From Whalleya microplaca (lineage: Eukaryota; Ascomycota; Sordariomycetes; Xylariales; Xylariaceae): DNA of 64,000 nucleotides. The first letter of the stretch is position 1. Each line of letters starts with the position of its first letter. A program made the translations under genes and the position numbers. This document shows positions 24,148 through 36,495 of the stretch, in pieces. The notes beneath the pieces are model-generated. The model ran no database searches. It was not told where the DNA came from and worked only from the letters and a program-made list of their open reading frames with translations. Location: contig MU385764.1 in the NCBI GenBank assembly GCA_022497155.1, forward strand, positions 283,297 to 347,296. The letters run 5' to 3'.

Positions 24148-27058
24148 GGTAGGTGTTGCGCTGGAAACTCGCGAGCGACACAAGTGATTTACATCAACGA
24201 GACAAACCACTGATAATAGGGAGTGTAGAATGGAGGTTGCTTGAGAGGTGATACGATATGATGTTGTGATGTGGGATATGACAATTCTGCCAGTAGTCGG
24301 AGCGGAAATGATCTAGATGGGTAGGACGGTATGCGACAGTCGAGGACGACAATAGAGGCAACAATGTATCAATGATAGTGATGATACTCTTGGTGTTGCT
24401 GGCCTGATAACCCAGTCAGTCGGCAGCAAAAGTTTGGATGAATGATGTGTTGTAAGAAAAAAAGTTAGAAAAGCTGGAAGCAACCAAGTGTGGAAGCTTT
24501 GACGATATTTGATAATTGTTATTAGGTACAGAATACTTGACAACATTGAATCAATACAGCACCCGTGGACCCTGAGCACCCGCTCTGCCGCCGAACAGAT
24601 GCGCACCGGCTTGGGTTGGGTGTACACCGTCGGGAGGTACTCACCTGGGTGGGGGCTTTGTACTGAAGAACGGCTCCAAGAGCCTATCAGGAGGGGGTTA
24701 CAGCTTGGACGTAACGCTGCAGATGGGGGAAAGTGGGCGTCGAGGTACTCGGGTTGTAAGTACCTGCAGTTTAGGGCTGTTTCGGCTCCCTGCAAGTCGA
24801 CGATGAGACGATTAGGGAGTTATTTAGGTATTGATATGGCCAGGGCGTTGGAGTTCCGACGTTTTGGCTTCTCTTTCCTTACTTCCTTACTACAATATGT
24901 ATAAGTATGTAGGTAGGATGCTGCCAGGCTGTCTACTTGGGTATCACGCTATCGTCCTGATATATGAGGTTTGACGGATGCAGGCGGTTCAATGTTAGAA
25001 CGATGACGAAAGAAGCCCATCAACAATAAAGGACATCACATGTGCAGCCGACAGGTGGTGAACAGACAAAACCGGTTTATGAGATACATATATGTATCTA
25101 CTTACATACGTAGGCACATGCAATCAGGTTCTTTCTTACCTACCTACCTTTAAGTACGTATTTCATAGGTAAGGATATAAGTGTGGAGTGTCTAAGTGCA
25201 AGTGTAAGAAGCGTAAGAGGCACAAATAGTCATATAGATAAGCTTTGTTGACACAGGTGAAGTAGAGTGTAATAGGTTCATTAATGATCAGTCTCTGCTG
25301 CCTACCTACTGTACTTCATATGACATGATATAATGAGAGTAACAAGCAAGGGACGATCCCAAAGCAGGTTATGCATCTGAAATGTCAAGATTTCTTGGTT
25401 CGCACTCCCAGCTTCTCTTTTCTACCCGTTCTCTTCACCTTACCACCAATGACACTCCAACAAATACCTAGATTAGGTATGCAGTCATGCCAGTTCAGTC
25501 ACGGTTCAGTTTAGGGAAGCACTATACTAAATAGTACACCTCTTGGATGATGTAGCGTGAGCTAAAGCTGCCACAACAACGTCATCTGGCATGAGATCGC
25601 CGGTTCCAGCTCGTGACTGGTTGTGTAAGTCTACAGGACGTGTACTACCTCCAAATCTTCAAAACTACCTATGTACGTGTAGTCAAGATTTAAATATCGG
25701 CATCATAAAAGCGCCTATCTGTATACATACCTAATTTTATGATCTTCATACACATTGAGCATATGCAACTGGGTGCTCTTGTTCCTTATTAGACAAGTAG
25801 CTATGCTGAGTTGAAGTGAGAACGAGTCTTTCCAGCTTATCTACTACTAGTAGTATATGATGATGTGTACCCTCGAACAAAGTGAACACCATTGCTTCTT
25901 CAAAGGGTAACTAATACATACCTAGGCAGTAAAGACCTTCAATCAGATCATAGGGGGGACCTTATCGTCTACCCAAAGGATGAATTGGCCCTACAACCAC
26001 CACTTGGCATCACATCACTTAGGTATTCCAACATCCAATGGCCGCAGAACACCCGTGATACCTGTACCATCCATAAAAGCATGGAAGCTCATGGGCAGCT
26101 AGCTAGCTACCTGCATTGCATGCCTGTCACCATGAAGACTTAAAGTCGGACTAGAATTGATGATATCTGCACCACCCTCAACTCTCTTTGAATCTGGCAG
26201 CCTGGACGGAATGATAATAATAAAGAAGACGACGACTTGAGAGTTTCCATTAGGTTAAGTTCCTCACATACTTACTTGTATACATGGATATGCACCTACC
26301 CAGGTAGAGGCAGAGTCCCGAGTCCCGAGTCCCGACTAGCCGGGTCAGTGCAAATACCCAACCCAACATGGCATTTGGCAGGCGTCATTAACCTTAAGGG
26401 CCCACCCCCTTGCACCTGCACCTGTACCTAAATCCAGGGTGTAGCGAACCTAATGCCTCTGAAGGCGCTGAAGAAGGTGCCACCGAAGGGTGCTGAAGAG
26501 CTGCCAGCAATTGCTAACAAGGCTCTAGACACTGTGCATTGATGCCTAAAACCCCAACTCTATACAGTACGCATACTCATAATTACTGTGTCTGACATCT
26601 CCCCCCTCCACCCCCCAAAACTCCCCAAACTCTGTTTCTACCTTTCTCTATCCGCCACTTTCGCCGAATGTAGGAACATTGAGCTTCCCACAAAGACCTT
26701 GTCAGCTTGACCCATTACCCCATCACCCCATTGCCTTCTACCGCTGCCATTGAAGCATCTCTGGGTCCCTCGAGGCGGGTAGACTACATAATAATCCGTA
26801 TAGAACATCTGCTCCCTACGATTTTCCTACCTCTCCACCTCTCCCTCTCTCCCTCTCCCTCCTCGCTCTGCTTCCCCATCACCCGCAGCTCAACATCACG
26901 CGAGCGAGAGCTTCGACGAGGTTCGTCATCGTCATCCCATGGTCCCAACCCGAGCCGACTAGCCCGCCCGGGCGAACCTTAGGAATCTGCCTAGTCTACC
27001 TAATCTCACCTCATTTCTGTTCCATTGCCCTTTGATAAGTCCCGCCGCCGGGAACATC
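24148..27058. other. 2.9 kb divergent promoter region of the KDEL-protein and DOA10 genes
   Basis: No gene seen. It contains TACCTACC-type tetranucleotide clusters (about 25130-25160), three copies of GAGTCCC in tandem (26313-26335) and a long pyrimidine-rich zone at about 26590-26900 that is probably the transcription start region of DOA10. Both flanking genes point outwards, so regulation could be shared; this is inference. Confidence 0.5.
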
Positions 27059-30000
27059 ATGGACGACTTCCCCAACCGCATGCCACGGCGCCGCCAATCC
27101 TTCACGAGACCCGACGTCATGGCCGAACCCGCCACTTCCGCCGCTTCCGCCGCCTCCGCCGTCAAGCCTCAGGCCAACGATGCCGCCGTCGATCCCGATA
27201 CCTGTCGCATATGCCGGGGCGAGGGCACCGCCGACGAGCCGCTCTTCTACCCGTGCAAGTGCAGCGGCAGCATCAAGTACGTCCACCAGGACTGTCTGAT
27301 GGAATGGCTGTCGCATTCCCAGAAGAAGCATTGCGAGCTCTGCAAGACGCCCTTCCGCTTCACCAAGCTCTACTCTCCCGACATGCCCAAGCGGCTGCCC
27401 TTGCACATCTTCGTCGGTCACATGGCCAAGTACATGTTCCGCAACGTGCTCGTCTGGCTGAGGGCCGCCTTGGTCGCTAGTGTCTGGCTGGGTTGGCTCC
27501 CCTACCTTATGCGCTCCGTCTGGTCCTTTCTGTTCTGGATCAGCGACGACGGCTTTGGTCCTAGCCCGTCTGGCCTTTACCACCGTAATGCGACTGCGAT
27601 ACGCCGGGATGGCATGATCTCCATCTCCGTCACCGGCACTACTACTTGTGCCTCGAGCCCCCTGCTGGCCGCCACCACCACCGCTGCTAGCATTGGGCGC
27701 AGCTTCGTAGATCAGAACTCCATGTCCAATTTGCTGAAGGCTATCTCCAGGCCTCTGAACATGACCACAACCCAATCCTTCCTGGCCAAGTGGTTGGGCG
27801 TGCCCGCCACCACTGAGAAATCGGTCCGGGCCGTTATGAGCAACTTGAACCTGACCCATGTTGACGAGGTCAGCGTGCTGCCCGCTCCTGGTCAGCATTC
27901 CTCTCTGCTGGGAGATATCACGATCCTGAAGAATATCACACGACATCCTGCAATTAACCGAACCATTATTGCCGTGCTTGAGGGCCAGGTCATCACTCTG
28001 CTTGTCATTGTGTGTTTCATCCTGATCATCCTTGTCAGGGACTACGTGGTACAACAGCAGCCCGAGATAAATATGCGCGCTGCCTTCGCTGCCGCTGAAA
28101 ACGAAGAAGCAGCCCCCCCTGCCGAGCCCGTCAACCCAGTAGCGCGTGATCCAGTCCCCGACGAAGCCGAGGATAATAATGCTGATAATGATTCTGTCGT
28201 TGCCCGGGATGGCTCCTTGGCATCGGCTGATGATAATCAAGATGACGCAGCGCTAGGAGAGCGTGGACAACCCACGATTGGCCCCCGGAACTCGCACCGA
28301 AGGCCCACTGTCGATTTGCGGCAGCGAAGCACGCGACAAGATATCGAACTGACTCCCGTGAGAGAGGGGGGGCGGCAAGGAGACTCCGGCCGTGCTGGAC
28401 CCTCTACCCGCGATTTCGAAGCGCCAGAGGAAGTCAAGGGCTCCCAGTCCCACCTATCCCACCACAACTTTGTTGACGGACTTCTCCCTGATCACGACGA
28501 GTACAGTGATCGCCTAAGGACGAACACGGAGGACAACAGCGAAGATTCGACCCAGTTTACAGCTAAGGAGTACATCCGTATTTATAAACAAGCCGGAGGA
28601 GATCGAGAAAGGATTCTTCAAATCATCCGAGATGAAGGCCTTGAAGATCGCCTGCGGTACTGGGTTACCAGGACTCACGCCATGGCGACATCCGGGAGGC
28701 CTGCTAGTAGGGACAACTCGACAACGGCCAACGAAACGGGCAGTCCGTTAGACTATTACGCACATCGCTCAACCCATTCTCCGAGATCAGATTCATCGAA
28801 ACCTGATCGAACTGGCAGTGACACTTCAAGCTGGACATGGTCAGAGAATGAAGACGGAGATGACAATGTAGGGCAGGCTTCGCAAAGTAAGGGGAAAAGC
28901 AAGGTTGAAGGTAATCTCGCAAACGAAGCTACTACTAAAGAGACCACCACCCCTTGGTTATCCTGGGGGAACGATTTTGGCAGTGCCTCTCGACGCCGTC
29001 CTGGTGGTGGTGGTGATGATGATGATGATGACGATGCACCGCCGTTATTCCCTACGGCGACACGACCTCGAGCTATTTCCGATGGTCCCCAGCCTCACAA
29101 CACTATTAACATGCTCGCCAATAACAACTGGTCATTTTCTGATCTACCTCCAGATCCGCCAGAGGTGCCCCGTGAAGCGGCTCAAGGCTTGCCGGGCTCA
29201 GATCTTAGCCCTTCGGTCTCCCATCCTCTGTCTCCTAGAAATGGTTTTCAAGATTCAAACGCAGAGATTCCGACTACGCATGGGCCTAGCCCCAACGTAT
29301 CAGCTACCAATGACATTGAGGACCTAGATTACCTCGATTCGCAAATGCATAATAATGTCATGTCTCAGGGTATGGAGCAGCGGATTGAGACTGAAGGTGG
29401 CATGCACACTCCCACGAGTAGTAATAATGACGCCGATAATGCAGGTGGAATAGTCGAACGTGCTCATAATGGAGACCGTGCTGGCGTCGCAGTACAGCAT
29501 CAGGGTGGCATCGTGGACCGTATGGCCGATTTCATGTGGGGCAACGTAGAGGCTGTCCCGGTAGACGACATGGCACCAGGGGAGGCTGTTGACATTTTTG
29601 GTGATAATCAAAATGCTCCCTTCTTCGACAACGACCACGAGGACGAAGGACAAGACGAGAATGATGTCGAGATGGCTCCAGATGTCGTTGAAGCTGCTGT
29701 TGCTGCTGGCATCGATCCTGAAGCCATCGAGGATGCCGAAGATTTTGAAGGTATCATGGAATTGATAGGCATGCGTGGCCCGGTGGCTGGTCTATTTCAA
29801 AATGCCATCTTCTGTGCCTTTCTCGTCTCTACCTCTATCTTCGTGGGCATCTTCATTCCGTATAATATCGGCCGCGTGACGGTCTGGATCCTCGCCAACC
29901 CGACTCGCCTGATCCGCATGATTTTCAGCTTCTCGAAATTCTTGCAGGATGCTGCTCTGCTAGCTGTTGGGTACACCTCGAGCTTCATTTTCAACCTGCT

Positions 30001-32584
30001 GGAGGGTTTTAGGCTTATCCTGAGGATGGAGCAAGGCAGGCAGATAATGCACACTCTGAGATCTGATGCCAGGCATGTTGCTGCTGGTGCTTTCGACCGG
30101 ATCGCGAGCAGTTTCATGTCCGAGATACCTCTCATATCTGTAAGCGAGATACGCAATTTCTCAGCCATTAGCCACGAAGCCCTTGTCTTCGTGAAGGCCG
30201 ATGTTTACTACCTCTTTTCTAGCATTGGGGGATTGATATTCTACGCTTTTGGTGGGGATTATACTTCGAAATGGAGTGCGGCGAAAGCTTTCGTTGCTAC
30301 TGCTGGACCCAAGTTTCTAGGGGCAATTCCAACCGTCGCCACTCATCCAGGATCCTGGATGATAAATCTTAATCTACCTGAACCATCATCTTCCGTAAAC
30401 CCGGGGCTCGCCTTCTGGGATGCGAATGACAGAACATGGGCCATCCTCATCGGGTATATTTCGTTTTCCGTTCTGGCCGGGCTCTACCTTGGAAGAGGGA
30501 CTCCTTTCTTTACGGGGCGTACGGCTCAGGAATGGGAAGCCTCGATCATCGATGCGCTCAATCAGGCTAGCGGTGTCATGAAAGTGATATTGATTATTAG
30601 CATTGAGATGCTGATATTTCCGCTCTACTGCGGCCTACTCCTAGACTTCGCATTGCTCCCGCTATTCGAAAGTGCGAGTTTCACGTCGCGCCTATTATTC
30701 ACATACAACTACCCGCTCACTTCTATCTTCGTACACTGGTTTGTTGGCACGGGCTATATGTTCCACTTTGCGTTGTTTGTCTCCATGTGCCGAAAGATCA
30801 TGCGGAAGGGTGTCTTGTGTAAGATCTGTCCTGTTGTCCACGTCAAGATGGGATATGTTGCTGACCTGATGACAGACTTTATTCGCGACCCCGATGACCC
30901 CGAGTTCCATCCTGTCCGGGATGTTCTCGAGCGTAATGTCACTACCCAACTCCGCAAGATACTCTTTTCGGCATTCGTCTACGGAGCCCTCGTTGTCGTT
31001 TGCCTGGGCGGCGTTGTCTGGGGTTTGTCTTTGGCCTTACCAAGCGTCTTGCCAATCCATTACTCGTCCAATGAGCCGGTTCTCGAGTTTCCCATCGACC
31101 TCCTTTTTTACAACTTCTTGATGCCCCTCGCCGTTAGATTTTTCAAGCCGAGCGATGGATTGCATGCCATGTACACCTGGTGGTTCCGCCGGTGTGCGAG
31201 AGCTCTGCGGTTGACCTGGTTCCTCTTCGGAGAACGACGAGTGGATGAGGAGGGCAAGTTGACGCTGGCCGACGATTCTCCTTACCATGACCTACCTTTG
31301 TGGCGCCAGGGTTTCCTAGAGGTGAACGGTGAAAACCAAGTAGTGCCAAAGGCATGGCGGAACATCTTCGCCGGCGGCAAGGCAAAGCCCAATCCCCAAA
31401 TACCCATGGAAGAAATGATCATCCACAATGCCAACAAGACGAGACTCGTCGAGTCTGGTCAACTCATTCCTAATGGCCGCTTCGTGCGGTCGCCAGCATC
31501 TGACCAGGTCAAGATTCCCAAGGGCCAGTCTGTATTTCTTGACGTTTCGGAACAGGACGTTAGAAGAGACGACAAGCCAGATCAGGCCGAGACTGACCTT
31601 TACTCGGGTAACAGTTATCAGCTCGTCTATGTCCCGCCTTGGTTTCGCGTCCGCGTATTCCTTTTTATCCTCTTTATCTGGATATTCGCGGCCGTCACCG
31701 GGGTTGGAATCACCATCGTCCCGCTCGTGTTTGGCCGTCGCATGTTCAAGGTTCTCATTCCTTCTCACATACGCACCAATGATATTTATGCGTTCAGCAT
31801 TGGCATCTACATTCTCGGTTCTTTGGGCTACTTCGCTTTCCACGTGCGGTCGATGATCGGAAAGCTGAGACCCTGGGCGGCTTCTGTTATCAACTCAGCA
31901 TTCGATCGCCACGCTGTTCAACGAGGACTTCACGTAGCGAAGTGCGCATTCCGACTGCTATACACCTACGTAATTCTGCTCGTCGTGTTTCCTCTTCTAA
32001 TTACACTCTTGATAGAGCTCTATCTGCTCATGCCGCTGCATACGTACATGTATCCAGCTGGGGTGGAATCTACGAAGCGCCTCGATGGTCTACGAGACGG
32101 ACATACGATTCGAGTAATCCAGGCCTGGACCTTGGGGATTCTCTACCTCAAGCTTGGTTCTCGAGCACTCACGCTTTACGGAGGCCGCCCCGCGCATGCC
32201 GTGCGTGCTGTTCTCCGCCGTGGCTGGCTGGAACCTGATGTCGGTGTCCTCACGCGTGCCTTCGTGATCCCTGGTATCACGGCATCGTTCGTCATGATCC
32301 TGACACCGCCGCTCATGGCGTGGGCCGTCCTGCGTCGCGGCTCAGATGCCAGTGGCGCCGCGGTTCCGCACGAGATGCAGGTCCTCGTATTCCGCCTCGC
32401 GTACCCGCTCACGGCGCTCTTCTGGGCCGGGCTCCTATTGACAAGAAGCATGCTGAGCGTGTTTGAAGGCTGGCAGGTCCGCATCAGAGACGAGGCGTAC
32501 CTTATGGGGGAACGGCTCCATAATTTCGGCGGCACGGCAACAGCGGCCAAGGTTGATTCCTGGAGAGGCGGCATCAGGCTGTAG
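27059..32584 (+). CDS. DOA10: Doa10/Ssm4 (MARCH6/TEB4-type) ER membrane E3 ubiquitin ligase
   Basis: One uninterrupted frame of 1841 residues from the ATG at 27059. Residues 49-95 form a RING-CH finger with C49-x2-C52, C66-x-C68, H76-x2-C79 and C92-x2-C95 (CRICRGEG ... PCKCSGSIKYVHQDCLMEW ... HCELCKTPF). Family knowledge: this ligase sits in the ER and inner nuclear membrane, works with Ubc6/Ubc7-type E2s and marks misfolded or short-lived proteins carrying Doa10-type degrons for ERAD. A pair of hydrophobic segments (near residues 130-165 and 320-345) precedes a long acidic disordered insert (about 350-890, with a short Asp run near 659-664). A membrane region with many helices follows from about residue 910 to the end, including the family's TD-type core. 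No intron over 5.5 kb is notable but common for this gene in ascomycetes. Confidence 0.96.
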   Translation: MDDFPNRMPRRRQSFTRPDVMAEPATSAASAASAVKPQANDAAVDPDTCRICRGEGTADEPLFYPCKCSGSIKYVHQDCLMEWLSHSQKKHCELCKTPFRFTKLYSPDMPKRLPLHIFVGHMAKYMFRNVLVWLRAALVASVWLGWLPYLMRSVWSFLFWISDDGFGPSPSGLYHRNATAIRRDGMISISVTGTTTCASSPLLAATTTAASIGRSFVDQNSMSNLLKAISRPLNMTTTQSFLAKWLGVPATTEKSVRAVMSNLNLTHVDEVSVLPAPGQHSSLLGDITILKNITRHPAINRTIIAVLEGQVITLLVIVCFILIILVRDYVVQQQPEINMRAAFAAAENEEAAPPAEPVNPVARDPVPDEAEDNNADNDSVVARDGSLASADDNQDDAALGERGQPTIGPRNSHRRPTVDLRQRSTRQDIELTPVREGGRQGDSGRAGPSTRDFEAPEEVKGSQSHLSHHNFVDGLLPDHDEYSDRLRTNTEDNSEDSTQFTAKEYIRIYKQAGGDRERILQIIRDEGLEDRLRYWVTRTHAMATSGRPASRDNSTTANETGSPLDYYAHRSTHSPRSDSSKPDRTGSDTSSWTWSENEDGDDNVGQASQSKGKSKVEGNLANEATTKETTTPWLSWGNDFGSASRRRPGGGGDDDDDDDAPPLFPTATRPRAISDGPQPHNTINMLANNNWSFSDLPPDPPEVPREAAQGLPGSDLSPSVSHPLSPRNGFQDSNAEIPTTHGPSPNVSATNDIEDLDYLDSQMHNNVMSQGMEQRIETEGGMHTPTSSNNDADNAGGIVERAHNGDRAGVAVQHQGGIVDRMADFMWGNVEAVPVDDMAPGEAVDIFGDNQNAPFFDNDHEDEGQDENDVEMAPDVVEAAVAAGIDPEAIEDAEDFEGIMELIGMRGPVAGLFQNAIFCAFLVSTSIFVGIFIPYNIGRVTVWILANPTRLIRMIFSFSKFLQDAALLAVGYTSSFIFNLLEGFRLILRMEQGRQIMHTLRSDARHVAAGAFDRIASSFMSEIPLISVSEIRNFSAISHEALVFVKADVYYLFSSIGGLIFYAFGGDYTSKWSAAKAFVATAGPKFLGAIPTVATHPGSWMINLNLPEPSSSVNPGLAFWDANDRTWAILIGYISFSVLAGLYLGRGTPFFTGRTAQEWEASIIDALNQASGVMKVILIISIEMLIFPLYCGLLLDFALLPLFESASFTSRLLFTYNYPLTSIFVHWFVGTGYMFHFALFVSMCRKIMRKGVLCKICPVVHVKMGYVADLMTDFIRDPDDPEFHPVRDVLERNVTTQLRKILFSAFVYGALVVVCLGGVVWGLSLALPSVLPIHYSSNEPVLEFPIDLLFYNFLMPLAVRFFKPSDGLHAMYTWWFRRCARALRLTWFLFGERRVDEEGKLTLADDSPYHDLPLWRQGFLEVNGENQVVPKAWRNIFAGGKAKPNPQIPMEEMIIHNANKTRLVESGQLIPNGRFVRSPASDQVKIPKGQSVFLDVSEQDVRRDDKPDQAETDLYSGNSYQLVYVPPWFRVRVFLFILFIWIFAAVTGVGITIVPLVFGRRMFKVLIPSHIRTNDIYAFSIGIYILGSLGYFAFHVRSMIGKLRPWAASVINSAFDRHAVQRGLHVAKCAFRLLYTYVILLVVFPLLITLLIELYLLMPLHTYMYPAGVESTKRLDGLRDGHTIRVIQAWTLGILYLKLGSRALTLYGGRPAHAVRAVLRRGWLEPDVGVLTRAFVIPGITASFVMILTPPLMAWAVLRRGSDASGAAVPHEMQVLVFRLAYPLTALFWAGLLLTRSMLSVFEGWQVRIRDEAYLMGERLHNFGGTATAAKVDSWRGGIRL

Positions 32585-34748
32585 ACGTACAATACATACA
32601 TAAGCTAGGACTGTGTTTGGGGGTAGGGGGTGGGGTTCGGATGGATCAAAAGCTTGTTATGATATGATAAACTGGTCTCGAAAATGAAAAACCTATATTA
32701 GTATACTACACTACATTATCTACCCATCTGCTCGTATGTGAATTGATTGGAATAAACCGTTGTAGCGAGATTGGCCACCTACTCAGGTGAGAGCTGTTTT
32801 GATGCTAAATGAACTCGTAGGAATATGTAACTTAACTCAAGGTGCTTATGACGCCTGCGCCCACGCCTACGACGAAGTGCAACTTGCAAGTTAGATGTTT
32901 CATTGTGGCATGACTAAAATGACTGTAAACCCAAAATTGGAAAATAGGGGAGATGCCTACCCGGTAGTACAATTTACATTTCACTAGTAAAATAGATATA
33001 CATGTACGATTCAACCATAGCCATTCAAGCGGCTGCAAAACTTTTGAACAACGTCAAAAATCAAAGCCTTGATGCGCTCTGATTCCTTCGGAACTACAAT
33101 AATATCCAAGCGCGCTTGGGGTTCTAATATAATTTAGTGCAACCCAACTTTCAGCAGTTCAGCGGATTTGAAACGTAAATCGAGGCCAAAATCAGATAAT
33201 TCAGCCACCACAATAGCGTCAATAACAGGTGTTAGTCAAAGGTGTTAATAGACCGCTAGGAAAGCTGCCTGTGTTTGTTATAAATGTATCACGAGGTACG
33301 TGCCTGACTTAAGTAACTATGCTAGCTTAGAACACGGTCACTTTAGCTACTTACACGGTAATTTTGTTATCGCGTTTCATTGATATTGAGTTTAATACAT
33401 GGAACCTTGGATAATACTATACTAGCTTGATACGTGATGAATCAGCAGGTATATGACGGGTCAACTACATTGAACTGCATACTGAGCGAGAGGATCATGC
33501 GTACCCATCGGTTGAGGGTCATCAGGTCTATTGCGGGATTGCAAGGGTCCCCGTTAGCAAGCCCTAATGCACGTATATATCTGCCAGTAACAGTCATTCT
33601 ACTATGTAAATTATGTGACGGTAGATACTAACACAACTAGCCACGACTAGTCTCTTCCCTAGCCCAGCGCTAGATATTAAGACCACTTACTTATGTGTAT
33701 ATGGTAGTTTGATAGTGGCCAATGATCCACTTGGCAATTATAACGATGTTCTATCCGGGGACCGGCTCGAGCCGGAACTATTTTAACCTCGCCTAGAGCC
33801 TCACTAGAACAAGCTGAGTATAGGTGTTCAGAGAAGTACAGGTAAATGGTTATGTTGGTAACGATCTGAAAACATATTTCAGCTTACTTCAAGCTGCACC
33901 ACGAGGATTGATGAATATCATCACGAACCCTATGGATCTCTCTGAGGCTGTGTCTTATATTCGAAAGCAGTGGTACGCCCAACTTGAAATGTTAGGTATC
34001 CGTTGGAAGGGAGGGTGATGAATATATGTTAGTGCTGCTGGAGGATGTGTGTCTCTGTCTTATTATTCCTTATATGCCCCCCCTAGTCCTTATGTATCAG
34101 AGGGGACGGTATTATTTGGAAACAGATTGAGGCTAGCTAGAACATCCATCAGGAATAAGCGATATGCAAAAGACACTTAAACTAGACACTTTTATGAGGA
34201 GCTTCGACGTCGTGTGTGGCGATCACGTACTAGGTATGAGTAATAGGAGGCTGGAAGTAAGTTTCATGGCAAGCATCGATATCCTAGTGGCATAAATCTC
34301 TGTCCCGTCAAAATAAGTATCTCTGACTCTATAAATTGATTGTCTTCACTCCAGTAGAATTAGCAGCACAGATAATAATATTAATTTATTGACCACGTGT
34401 GACAAGCATTACATCCAATGACAAGAAGGATTGGCTACTTACTATGTTCCCCTTATTCAACGCACGGGGTATTTCGACGTCTTGTATAATTACCATAGAC
34501 TTAGGCGTTGTTCTAGACACTAGTTATAGACCTGTTACGAAAGCTGATGGATGTCAAGACTTCAGTAACGACGATGGCCTTGCCGGGAGTGGTAAAGAAT
34601 ACTTCTGTATCCCTCTCACCGATTAAGTGTACTTGAGGTAGTTTGGGAATGGCCGCGATTTCAATGTCTAATTATAATAGTCTGTTAAACTTTGAAGCAG
34701 TTACAGAGGAATGGTCATCATTAATGGGGACTACGAAGCTGATATTAC
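32585..34748. other. intergenic, no supportable gene
   Basis: AT-rich spacer between the 3' ends of DOA10 (+) and the MFS gene (-). One frame at 33824-34018 (64 codons) is protein-like but has no partner exon or motif. No repeats recognised. Confidence 0.5.
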
Positions 34749-36495
34749 CTAGAGAATATATCGAAAGTCTGGATGTCGATCTCCCTTCTTACCGGCATCA
34801 GTCTCCTTGACTTTGTCGTCGATACTCATACTATCCCGCTTCATGTTGATACCCCTGAGAGTTAACCACATGGTGGTATATCCAAAAGCTGCTAAGACAA
34901 TGGCCCCAATTGATATGGCATGCCCAAGCGTATAACGTCCATCGCCGGCAGTGACCCGGTATATCTGACCAGCCTGCAAAAGTCAGCGTCAAATAACTAA
35001 ATGGTCATTATGATATCTCACGTACCATGATCCCCGCGCTATTTCCAATAGTTTGTTGTAATCCGATAGCTGTAGCGCGTTTAAAGTATCCAGCGTTGCT
35101 GTTGCTGATCCAGGTAACATTCAGTCCGACAACACAATAAATGCCTGTCGCCGTGAGGAAAGTGGCAAAATATAGCACTCCGGTTGAGGTCATAGAGACA
35201 CCTAGCATGAGTGCGTATCCTGTTGCCGTGACTAGTGCCATCGGGACCATGAAAACAGCTCGGCGATTGAAGCGGTCAGACATGAACGAGATGAATATGT
35301 AAATGCAGGAGGCCCACACATAGACAGGAACTGTCAGTAATTGAGTCGTAATGCTGTCAAATCCGAATCCTTTGATTATAACGGGCAAGAAAGTACCGAA
35401 GCCGAACGAGCAAGTATTAGCGCAGAATTGACAGACTGCCGACAACCACACTTTGGGGTCCTTGAATGCAAGCGTTACCTCGGCCTTGTCAAACGTCTCG
35501 GAATCACCTAGATAGATTTTCGTCTGCTCGCGACGAATGCGCATCAAAGCCTTCTCATTCTCGCGCAACCACCAGGCAGTCTCGAAGTTGTCCGGCAATA
35601 TGACAACCGCTGCCAGCCCGACAACAACGGAGATGATACCTTCTACCAAGAAGAGCCATCTCCAACCGGCCAGGCCCTTTGCGCCATGCAAACTAGTCAA
35701 GCCATATGCAAGAAGACCGCCGAATGCTCCAGACAGTGCTGCGGCGACGAAGAGATACGATATTCGACGTGCTTGCTCCTCTTTTTTGTAGAAAGTGCTG
35801 AGATATAGCGTCAAACAGGGAAAAAGACCGCTTTCAAATGCGCCGAGCAACAAGCGCGTAGCAAGAAGGCTGGCATAGTTTTGAACGAAGGCGGATCCGA
35901 TGATCACGGCACTCCACGCTGTAACTCCTGAGTCAGCTAACGGTGCCTTGGGATTGGAAGACTGCGTATTGCCACCCATAGCCGAGAAACCTTCAACAGG
36001 AGAACCTTCGAAGCTTGAATACTTACATAGGATGAAAAAGGGGATCAACCGACTTGGTCTGGCCTTCTTTAAAACTAGTGAAGCAGGAATCTCGAAGGTG
36101 ATATAGGTGACTTGAAGCTCATTAGCTGCAGACTGAATGTAAAGGGGTTTCAGAAACTTGTAATACCATAGAACAGGGTGACAGCCACATTAAGCTTATT
36201 GCCGGTGAGTGCAAGATCTTCAGTCATTCCCGCGATTGCAGCGTTTCCTGCGCCCACTATCAGTCATCATATGGCTTCTGGCTCCGTGTCCTGCGGAAGT
36301 ATTACCAATGTTACTCCGGTCTAAATAAGCCACCAGGAAGAACATGACACACATAGGCGCCAAAAATGCATCAAGTTTTCTCAGCAGCCGCTTCTCAGCG
36401 ATGGAGTCGACTGTCAGCTCAGACTCTGCATGCTGAGGCGATTCAACATTGCTGTCTCTTATACCGGTCCTCGTTTTCTCGCTTTCGAGAGACAT
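34749..36495 (-). CDS. MFS transporter, anion:cation symporter family (5 exons)
   Basis: Exons 36495-36306, 36247-36167, 36110-36027, 35936-35026 and 34973-34749 give 496 residues; introns are 58, 56, 90 and 52 nt and the total length is divisible by three. Signature parts in order: EKRLLRKLDAFLAPMCVMFF then YLDRSNIGN (helix 1), GMTEDLALTGNK, VTYITFEIPASLVLKK, RLLLGAFESGLFPCLTLYLS, GWRWLFLVEGI, and the late IGLQQTIGNSAGIMAGQIYR. These place it in the same broad family as the transporter at 17.4-19.1 kb, and the two even share a similar C-terminal ending (HPxFR near the last residues), but they are clearly diverged paralogues. It probably imports a small organic anion with protons; substrate unknown. 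The fourth exon start uses a TAG acceptor that leaves an unusual SDSG insert, the least certain junction. Confidence 0.9.

Noticed and set aside
27011..28240. 409-codon open frame on the minus strand
   Set aside because: It is antisense to the 5' part of DOA10, whose plus-strand RING-CH and membrane segments are unmistakable; the composition reflects codon bias of the real gene.
33824..34018. 64-codon protein-like plus-strand frame
   Set aside because: Reads somewhat like protein but is isolated, without start context or neighbouring exons.
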